A DNA stretch of 18,667 nucleotides from Chloroflexota bacterium. Its GTDB lineage: Bacteria; Chloroflexota; Dehalococcoidia; SM23-28-2; RBG-16-64-32. The notes beneath the pieces are model-generated. The model was given only the letters and a program-made list of their open reading frames with translations, was not told the origin of the DNA and made no database searches. This document shows, piece after piece, positions 6,050-11,791 of this stretch. The position numbers were made by a program, and so were the translations under genes. The DNA lies in assembly GCA_022564695.1 (NCBI GenBank), contig JADFKX010000020.1, positions 1-18,667 of the forward strand, in the 5' to 3' direction. How positions within the stretch are numbered: the stretch's first letter is position 1; every line of letters starts with the position of its first letter.

Positions 6050-7435
6050 ATGTCTGACAGTACGTCTCCACAGAGTCCTACAGCCCGCGGCCTGGACCGA
6101 CGGGCGCTGAAGTACAGCGCCTCCATCGCCTTTGACCGGAGGCTGTACGCCCACGATATCGCCGCTTCGATAGCTCACGCCCGCATGCTGGCCAAGCAGG
6201 GGATCATCCCCGGCGATGACGCGGAGGCGATAGCGCGGGGGCTAGAGGATATCCGCGCTGAGATCGAGCGCGACGAGTTCCCCTTCCACCAGGAGCTGGA
6301 GGATATCCACCTGAACATCGAGGCGCGGTTGAAGGAGAAGATAGGTGAGGCGGCAGGGCGGTTGCACACCGCCCGCTCCCGCAACGACCAGATCGCCACG
6401 GATATGCGGCTGTACGTCATGGAGGCGTGCGACCGGGCGGCGGCTGGTGTGAGGGACGTACAGGCGGCGTTGCTGACGCTGGCGGAGGCGAACCGGGATG
6501 TGATCATGCCCGGCTACACGCACCTTCAGCGGGCGCAGCCCCTGCTGATGGCGCACCATCTTCTCGCCTATTTCCAGATGCTGGAGCGGGACGGCGAGCG
6601 GTTCGGCGATTGCCGGCGGCGGGCGGACGCCCTTCCCCTAGGCTCGGGGGCGCTGTCCGGTGTGCCCTACCCAATCGACCGCGAATTCGTGGCCCGAGAG
6701 CTCGGCTTCTCGCGGCTGGCCGAGAACAGCGTAGACGCCGTCGCCGACCGCGATTTCGTGGTCGAGTACCAGTCGGCGGCGGCGATGACGATGATGCACC
6801 TGTCGCGGCTGGCGGAGGAGATCGTGTTGTGGGCCAGCGACGAGTTCGGCTTCATCGGCCTGCCGGAGGAGTTCTCTACCGGCTCCAGCATCATGCCCCA
6901 GAAGCGGAACCCGGACGTGGCGGAGCTGGCCCGCGGCAAGACCGGCCGCGTCTACGGCAACCTGATGGCGATATTGACGACGCTCAAGGGGCTTCCTCTG
7001 GCCTACAACCGCGACCTGCAGGAGGATAAGCAGCCGCTGTTCGATACGGTGGATACGCTTACGGGTACGCTGGAGGTGATGGCGGCTATGCTGCCGGCGC
7101 TGCGGGTGGACCCGCTGCTGCCGGAGGCGGCCGCCCGCGGCTCCTACGTCCTGGCCACGGATGTCGCGGATTACCTTGTGCGCAAGGGCACCCCCTTCCG
7201 CGATGCCCACCAGGCGGTGGCGGAGCTGGTACGCTACGCCCAGATGGAGGGGAAGGCGTTGCCTGAGCTATCGCTGGAGGAGTACCGTCGCTTCAGCCCG
7301 GCCTTCGAGGAGGACGTGCTGGCGATCGACCTGCGAACGGCGATAGAGGCGCGGGACGCGCCGGGTGGCACGTCTTCGCGGCAGGTGGAGGCGGCGCTCA
7401 AGCGGGCGCGGAAGCGGCTGGGGGGGAAGCGGTGA
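6050..7435 (+). CDS. argH: Argininosuccinate lyase (ArgH)
   Basis: Splits argininosuccinate into arginine and fumarate, the last pathway step. The 461-residue protein of the fumarase/aspartase superfamily shows ASIAFDRRLYAHDI at 24-37, TARSRNDQ at 107-114, GYTHLQRAQP at 155-164 (His158), and the signature GSSIMPQKRNP at 278-288 with catalytic Ser280. The usual N-terminal WGGRF motif is absent: residues 1-22 are a Ser/Pro/Arg stretch (SDSTSPQSPTARG), and no upstream frame restores it before the deacetylase stop. Otherwise the domain is full length. It is separated from argG by three non-arginine ORFs but has its own -10 box. Its last codons overlap rpe (GTGA at 7432-7435). Confidence 0.94.
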   Translation: MSDSTSPQSPTARGLDRRALKYSASIAFDRRLYAHDIAASIAHARMLAKQGIIPGDDAEAIARGLEDIRAEIERDEFPFHQELEDIHLNIEARLKEKIGEAAGRLHTARSRNDQIATDMRLYVMEACDRAAAGVRDVQAALLTLAEANRDVIMPGYTHLQRAQPLLMAHHLLAYFQMLERDGERFGDCRRRADALPLGSGALSGVPYPIDREFVARELGFSRLAENSVDAVADRDFVVEYQSAAAMTMMHLSRLAEEIVLWASDEFGFIGLPEEFSTGSSIMPQKRNPDVAELARGKTGRVYGNLMAILTTLKGLPLAYNRDLQEDKQPLFDTVDTLTGTLEVMAAMLPALRVDPLLPEAAARGSYVLATDVADYLVRKGTPFRDAHQAVAELVRYAQMEGKALPELSLEEYRRFSPAFEEDVLAIDLRTAIEARDAPGGTSSRQVEAALKRARKRLGGKR

Positions 7436-8109
7436 CAGGCGCCGTCAAGCTGGCGCCCTCGATACTGTCGGCGGACTTCGCGCGGCTGGGTGAGCAGGTG
7501 CGGGAGGCGGAGGCCGCCGGCGCCGGCTGCATCCACATCGACGTGATGGACGGCCGCTTCGTGCCGGTGATCTCCCTGGGCACGCCCATCGTGGAGGCGA
7601 TCCGGCGGGTGACGGAGCTGCCGCTGGACATTCACCTGATGATCGAGCAGCCGGAGCGACACGTCGGCGCGTTCATGGATGCCGGCGGCGATGTTATCAA
7701 CGTGCACGTGGAGGCCACGCGGCACCTGCACCGCATCGCGCGGGAGGTGCGGGGCCGGGGCAAGCTGGCCGGGGCCTGCATCAACCCCGGCACGCCGGTG
7801 AGCGTTCTGGAGTCGATGCTGCCGGAGCTGGATCAGGTGATAGTGATGAGTGTGAACCCCGGCTGGAGCGGCCAGAAGTTCATCGAGGGGGCGCTGCCCA
7901 AGGTGCGGCGGCTGCGGGAGATGATCGACGAAGCGGGTCTGATGACGGAGATCGAGGTGGACGGCGGCGTGACGGCGGAGAACGCGCCGGCCTGCGCGGC
8001 GGCGGGGGCAAACGTGCTGGTGGCGGCCTCGGCGGTGTTCAACGGCCCCGCCTCCGTGGCGGAGAACATGTCGCGGCTCAAGGAAGCGCTGGCGGCGGGC
8101 GCGAAGTAG
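7432..8109 (+). CDS. rpe: Ribulose-phosphate 3-epimerase
   Basis: Interconverts ribulose-5-phosphate and xylulose-5-phosphate in the pentose phosphate or Calvin-type pathway. The 225-residue TIM barrel has LAPSILSADF at 7-16, HIDVMDGRFVP at 35-45, DIHLM at 66-70, VNPGWSGQ at 141-148 and VDGGV at 176-180. Metal and acid/base residues are all present: His35, Asp37, His68, Asp177. The GTG start overlaps the argH stop by 4 bp (GTGA), indicating coupled translation with argH. The usual VPN after DGxF is VPV here, a mild variation. It ends the high-GC block before the low-GC insert. Confidence 0.94.
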   Translation: MTGAVKLAPSILSADFARLGEQVREAEAAGAGCIHIDVMDGRFVPVISLGTPIVEAIRRVTELPLDIHLMIEQPERHVGAFMDAGGDVINVHVEATRHLHRIAREVRGRGKLAGACINPGTPVSVLESMLPELDQVIVMSVNPGWSGQKFIEGALPKVRRLREMIDEAGLMTEIEVDGGVTAENAPACAAAGANVLVAASAVFNGPASVAENMSRLKEALAAGAK

Positions 8110-8128
8110 GGCGCATAGGGGCAGTATT

Positions 8129-8920
8129 ATGGTGGACGAGGCAGTTCTAGCTAACCTCAAGGCGGTGCTCGCTCAGGCTGAAGCAACCGAGGATAGCCTA
8201 CGAGCACTTGATTCTAAACTCGAATTCGGGCGCTCCGATCCTATTGTGCAGCAAGTGAATAGTTTGTTGCGACAAGCTGCCGAGGGCCTCGCGAGAGCTG
8301 AACTGGGAGCACCTGTGCCTAAGGCGGTGACACCGTCAAGTCCAGCAGCTCGTACTGTGAGCCTCGGTGATCTGTTGATCGCGGCTTCTAACTTGAGGGC
8401 GGTCCTAAGAACTGTCCTGCCAGAAAAGAGCGAGGAAGGCTCCGCGAGAGGGGAAGAGGTGGAGCGCCTGAAGGCCAAACTAGCTGAAGCCGAAGTTCGT
8501 TCGCTATATGTCGTCGACGATGAGCTGCGGGACAGATGTATGGACCTTCTTGTGCGGCCGGGGAAGGCGGACACGGCCGTACGCGACGCCGCTGTGGTTC
8601 TTGAACATCGGATTCGTAAGGCTGCCGGGTTGGGGCCAGAGGACTATGGAGTCAGTCTAGTGGATAAAGCTTTGAGTCCTAAGACTGGCTTGCTCGATTT
8701 CGGAGGGCTGAAGCCCGAACGGGAAGGAATACATCAGCTATACAGGGGGGTCATCGCGTTCTTCAAGAATCCCACCTCTCACCAGATCATCCAAGACTAT
8801 GATGTGACGCGTGCCCGCCAAGTGGTGGGACTCATCGACCTGCTTCTGCAGTTGCTTCGGGAGGCGAAGAGAAAAGAGGCTGCTGCCGAGACCAGGAAAC
8901 CAGCTACACCGCGGTCTTGA
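8129..8920 (+). CDS. Hypoth_Ymh / TIGR02391-family protein with HEPN-like motif
   Basis: A 263-residue protein. The N-terminal half (1-125) is helical and partly charged (EEVERLKAKLAEAE at 109-122 may be coiled coil). The C-terminal half (126-243) matches my recollection of the Ymh family: LYVVDDELRDRCMDLL, VRDAAVVLEHRIRKAAGL, LVDKALSPKTGLL and LYRGVIAFFKNPTSH. The last segment carries K213-N214-P215-x-x-H218, the position of the R-N-x3-H RNase motif of HEPN domains, with Lys for Arg. AGGG at 8117-8120 supports the ATG. Codon choice is more A/T rich than neighbours (8161-8280 is 64/120 G+C; rpe line 7681-7740 is 42/60). Its last 17 bp overlap convergent rpmB. Probably an acquired accessory gene; function unproven. 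Confidence 0.75.
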   Translation: MVDEAVLANLKAVLAQAEATEDSLRALDSKLEFGRSDPIVQQVNSLLRQAAEGLARAELGAPVPKAVTPSSPAARTVSLGDLLIAASNLRAVLRTVLPEKSEEGSARGEEVERLKAKLAEAEVRSLYVVDDELRDRCMDLLVRPGKADTAVRDAAVVLEHRIRKAAGLGPEDYGVSLVDKALSPKTGLLDFGGLKPEREGIHQLYRGVIAFFKNPTSHQIIQDYDVTRARQVVGLIDLLLQLLREAKRKEAAAETRKPATPRS

Positions 8921-9113
8921 GCTGCGTGCGCAGGCAGCGGGTGCAGACTTTCAGTCGTATCGTCTGACCCTCAATGACGAACGTCCTCTTCTGCACGTTA
9001 GCCTTGAACGTGCGATTTGTCTTCGGGGCCTTGCGTTCCCAGCGCCCCGCGTGCTTGTGTCTGATATTGCGGCCGAATCTGGTACCCTTACCGCAGACGT
9101 CACATCTAGCCAT
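8904..9113 (-). CDS. rpmB: Ribosomal protein bL28
   Basis: A 69-residue large-subunit protein bound to 23S rRNA. It starts MARCDVCGKGTRFG and contains two Cys pairs, Cys4/Cys7 (CDVC) and Cys57/Cys60 (CTRC), so it is the zinc-binding (C+) form. RTFKANVQKRTF is the usual central block. On the minus strand AAAGG lies about 8 nt before the ATG. It is the only minus-strand gene found. Its stop lies inside the coding end of the Ymh-type gene, so no independent 3' region or terminator exists. rpmB next to fakA and recG is also seen in Firmicutes, which supports the surrounding order as ancestral. Confidence 0.96.
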   Translation of the reverse strand: MARCDVCGKGTRFGRNIRHKHAGRWERKAPKTNRTFKANVQKRTFVIEGQTIRLKVCTRCLRTQLKTAV

Positions 9114-9123
9114 CTAGCTTACC

Positions 9124-9151
9124 TTTACCGCCCGTACGGGCGTGTTAGAAT
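9124..9151 (+). promoter_or_regulatory. Candidate fakA promoter, TTTACC-N16-TAGAAT
   Basis: TTTACC (9124-9129) and TAGAAT (9146-9151) are 16 nt apart on the plus strand, giving a predicted start near 9158 and an 89-nt leader for fakA. The -10 match is good and the -35 weak. An alternative -10-like CGTAAT at 9236-9241, 5 nt before the ATG, would make fakA leaderless. Confidence 0.35.
9129..9142. repeat. 14-bp perfect palindrome between rpmB and fakA
   Basis: CGCCCGTACGGGCG is self-complementary. It falls in the predicted rpmB 5' leader and in the -35/-10 spacer of a candidate fakA promoter. It could be a protein-binding site or, as RNA, a hairpin with a GTAC loop in the bL28 leader. Confidence 0.55.
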
Positions 9152-9163
9152 GCAGCGGAAAGA

Positions 9164-9192
9164 ATGATAGCATCCGCGTTCGGCAGCGGCAA
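9164..9192 (-). promoter_or_regulatory. Candidate rpmB promoter, TTGCCG-N17-TATCAT (minus strand)
   Basis: Read on the minus strand, TTGCCG (9187-9192) and TATCAT (9164-9169) are exactly 17 nt apart. Transcription would begin near 9157, giving rpmB a leader of about 44 nt that includes the palindrome at 9129-9142. Confidence 0.5.
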
Positions 9193-9246
9193 GGCGGGCC
9201 TGCTCCCGGGGGCCTTACTTCTGGCCTTGTCGCCTCGTAATCAGCC

Positions 9247-10899
9247 ATGGCAACCCGCGTAACCATCGAAGCGCTCTCCGGTGGCCAGCTCCGCGATATG
9301 TTCGCCGCCGCCGCCGCCTGGCTGGAGAAGCACACCGAGTCCGTCAACGCGATCAACGTCTTCCCCGTTCCCGACGGCGACACCGGCACCAACATGTACC
9401 TCACCATGCGCTCCGTTATGGAGGAGGCGCAGCGCTGCCCGGAGGAGGGCGCGGGGGCGATCATGGCGGCGATGTCGCAGGGCGCGCTCATGGGCGCCCG
9501 CGGCAACTCCGGCGTCATCCTATCGCAGATCATCCGCGGTATGACGCGGGCGGTGGGCGAGGCTGAGAGCGTCGATGCCGCTACCTGGGTTCGGGGGCTG
9601 GAGGAAGGCGCGGCCGGCGCCTACAAAGCGGTCACCAAGCCGGTGGAGGGCACGATCCTCACCGTGATGCGAGAGGCGTCCGAGGCGGCGCGACAGACGT
9701 TCGACTCGGAAGGGCCCGACATCCTGGGTGTGATGGAGGCGACGCTGGAGGCGGCCTCGCAGAGTCTGGAACGCACGCCGGAGCTGCTGCCGGTGCTGGC
9801 GGAGGCCGGCGTTGTGGACGCCGGCGGCAAGGGGCTATTGGTGTTGCTGGACGGCATGACACGGCACCTCAAGGGCGAACCGATGGATGTGGCGGTCGGC
9901 GTCACGGAGGAGCAGGTCGGCCAGGAATGGCTGGCAGTGACCTCCCAGCTACATGGCCAGGAGGATTCGCTGTACGGGTACTGCACGGAGTTCCTCATCG
10001 GCGGCAAGGAGATGGAGCCGGACTCGGTGCGGAACCGCATGCTGGAGTTGGGCGACTCGGTGCTGGTGGTGGGCGACGACCGGCTGGTGCGTGTACATGT
10101 GCACACGGACGATCCCGGCGCGGCGCTGAGCCATGGCACGGGCGTAGGCTCGTTGCTCCAGGTGAAGGTGGACAACATTCGCCAGCAGGCTGACCGCTTC
10201 CTGGAGATGCACGAAGGTCGAGCCGAGGTTGAGGCCCAGCCGGAGGCGATCTCGACGGTCGCGGTGGCCGCCGGCGAGGGGATGGCGACGGTCTTCCGCA
10301 GCGTGGGCTGCACGAAGGTTGTGTCGGGCGGCCCGACGATGAACCCCAGCACCCGCGATATCCTGGACGCGGTGGAGGCCTGCTCTTCAGATGACGTGAT
10401 CCTGTTGCCGAACGATAAGAACATCATCATGGCGGCAAAGCAGGCGGAGGAGCTGACACAGAAGCGGTTGCGGGTGGTGGGGACGCGCTCCATTCCTCAG
10501 GGCATCGCCGCCCTTCTCGCCCTGAACCAGGACGCGGAGCTGGAGGCGAACGTGACGGCGATGGAGGAGGCGCGGCAGGGGGTGTTCACGCTGGAGGTCT
10601 GCCGGGCGGTGCGCTCCACCAGGATTGGCGGGGTCAAGGTGCGCGAGGGGCAGATCATCGCCATCGTAGACGATGAGCTGAAGCTGGTGGCGGAGACAGC
10701 GGAGGAGGGGGTGCTGCGTGCGCTGGAGGGCGTTGAGGCGGAGGGAGTCAGCCTGGTAACGTTGTATTATGGGGAGGACACCAAGCAGGCGGAGGCGGAA
10801 TCGCTGGGGGAGCGGGTGAAGCAGGCGTTTCCCCAGTACGATGTGGAAGTCGTGTGTGGCGGACAGCCGCACTACAACTATATCGCCTCCGTAGAGTAG
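9247..10899 (+). CDS. fakA: Fatty acid kinase catalytic subunit (FakA, DhaL/DAK2-domain protein)
   Basis: Phosphorylates fatty acids bound to a DegV/FakB carrier, giving acyl-phosphate for phospholipid synthesis. The 550-residue protein has a DhaL-like ATP domain (about 1-205) with INVFPVPDGDTGTNM at 36-50 (metal-binding aspartates), GARGNSG at 83-89 and DAGGKG at 191-196. The middle domain has GYCTEF at 244-249 and VHVHTDDPG at 283-291; its Cys and His match the zinc site known in FakA. The C-terminal FakB-interaction domain has GGPTMNPS at 361-368 and LPNDKN. degV/fakB follows directly. The ATG at 9247 has no Shine-Dalgarno but sits at the right distance from the DhaL domain. An Asp23/YloU gene, usual between rpmB and fakA in Firmicutes, is absent. 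Confidence 0.92.
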   Translation: MATRVTIEALSGGQLRDMFAAAAAWLEKHTESVNAINVFPVPDGDTGTNMYLTMRSVMEEAQRCPEEGAGAIMAAMSQGALMGARGNSGVILSQIIRGMTRAVGEAESVDAATWVRGLEEGAAGAYKAVTKPVEGTILTVMREASEAARQTFDSEGPDILGVMEATLEAASQSLERTPELLPVLAEAGVVDAGGKGLLVLLDGMTRHLKGEPMDVAVGVTEEQVGQEWLAVTSQLHGQEDSLYGYCTEFLIGGKEMEPDSVRNRMLELGDSVLVVGDDRLVRVHVHTDDPGAALSHGTGVGSLLQVKVDNIRQQADRFLEMHEGRAEVEAQPEAISTVAVAAGEGMATVFRSVGCTKVVSGGPTMNPSTRDILDAVEACSSDDVILLPNDKNIIMAAKQAEELTQKRLRVVGTRSIPQGIAALLALNQDAELEANVTAMEEARQGVFTLEVCRAVRSTRIGGVKVREGQIIAIVDDELKLVAETAEEGVLRALEGVEAEGVSLVTLYYGEDTKQAEAESLGERVKQAFPQYDVEVVCGGQPHYNYIASVE

Positions 10900-10920
10900 C
10901 CCCTATTCCAACTGGGCTAC
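10896..10920. repeat. Inverted repeat spanning the fakA stop, upstream of degV
   Basis: GTAGCCC (10896-10902) and GGGCTAC (10914-10920) form a perfect 7-bp stem around an 11-nt loop; the fakA TAG lies in the left arm. No T-run follows. A degV -10 box starts 9 nt downstream, so it may be a terminator-like hairpin, an operator, or a device for balancing fakA and fakB. Confidence 0.5.
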
Positions 10921-10929
10921 AGTGGCTGA

Positions 10930-10935
10930 TATACT
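10930..10935 (+). promoter_or_regulatory. -10 box for a probably leaderless degV transcript
   Basis: TATACT lies 6 nt before the degV ATG at 10942, the spacing expected from a -10 box to the first transcribed base. There is no Shine-Dalgarno in the gap. No good -35 is visible. Confidence 0.5.
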
Positions 10936-10941
10936 GCCCGT

Positions 10942-11787
10942 ATGGCCGTTCGCATAGTCACCGATAGCACCGCTGACATGCCCCTGGAGACCGCTCACGC
11001 GCTCGGCATCTCTATCGTCCCCCTGAGCGTCGTCTTCGGCGAAGAGGTGTTCCGCGAGGGGGTCGACATAAGCCACGACCTGTTCTACGACAAGCTGGCT
11101 CACGGGAAAGTTCTGCCGACCACCTCCGCGCCCTCGGTGGGGGATTTCCTGGAAGTGTACGAGCCGCTGTTGAAGGAGACGGACGAGATCGTCTCCGTAC
11201 ACCTCTCCTCCAAGCTATCGGCGACGTATAACAACGCCTGTCAGGCGGCGCAGATGTTGGCCGACCGCGGGGCACGGATAGAGGTGATGGATTCGCAGGT
11301 AGTCTCCCTGGGCCTGTCGTTTGCGACGATGGCGGCGGCCCGGGTCGCACGGGAAGACGGCGACATTGATCGGATAAAAGCGGTCGTGGACAGTACGATA
11401 CAGCGTATCCGCATCTACATCTTGCTGGACACGCTGGAGTACGTTCGTCGGGGCGGCCGTATCGGCCGGGCCAGGGCGTTCCTGGGGACGATGTTGCGGG
11501 TGAAGCCGTTGCTCGCCCTGCGGGACGGTGAGGTCCACCCGCACGAGCAGGTGAGGACGAGGGCCCGCGCCCTAAATCGGCTGTTCCAGATCGCAACATC
11601 GTATCCCAATATTCAGGAAGTGGCTATCGGGTATTCCACTAACCCGCAGGACGCACACGACTTTGAGCAGCGTCTGGCGGAGGCTATGCCGAACGTGAAC
11701 ATCTGGGTGGCACGCTTTGGTCCGGTGATAGGTACTCACGGTGGCCCCGGCGTTCTGGGCCTTGGCCTGCTGGAGGGGGAAGAGTAG
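10942..11787 (+). CDS. DegV family fatty-acid-binding protein (FakB-type)
   Basis: Carrier that binds a fatty acid and presents it to FakA for phosphorylation. The 281-residue protein shows RIVTDSTADMP at 4-14, TTSAPS at 60-65 (TSQPS in most members, Gln replaced by Ala), HLSSKLSATYNNA at 87-99 (usual SGT is SAT), LDTLEYVRRGGRIG at 162-175 and IGTHGGPG at 263-270 with conserved His266. Placement directly after fakA fits a FakAB pair; chain-length preference cannot be read from sequence. A leaderless start is likely. The next ORF begins 4 nt after its stop. Confidence 0.9.
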   Translation: MAVRIVTDSTADMPLETAHALGISIVPLSVVFGEEVFREGVDISHDLFYDKLAHGKVLPTTSAPSVGDFLEVYEPLLKETDEIVSVHLSSKLSATYNNACQAAQMLADRGARIEVMDSQVVSLGLSFATMAAARVAREDGDIDRIKAVVDSTIQRIRIYILLDTLEYVRRGGRIGRARAFLGTMLRVKPLLALRDGEVHPHEQVRTRARALNRLFQIATSYPNIQEVAIGYSTNPQDAHDFEQRLAEAMPNVNIWVARFGPVIGTHGGPGVLGLGLLEGEE

Positions 11788-11791
11788 CCGC

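Noticed and set aside
8811..9167. 118-codon plus-strand frame across the end of the Ymh-type gene and rpmB
   Set aside because: Most of it is antisense to conserved rpmB and it has no family resemblance.
11741..11791. GTG at 11741 as the start of recG
   Set aside because: It lies deep inside degV, adds a 17-residue leader with no family match, and a purine-rich ribosome site points to the TTG at 11792.
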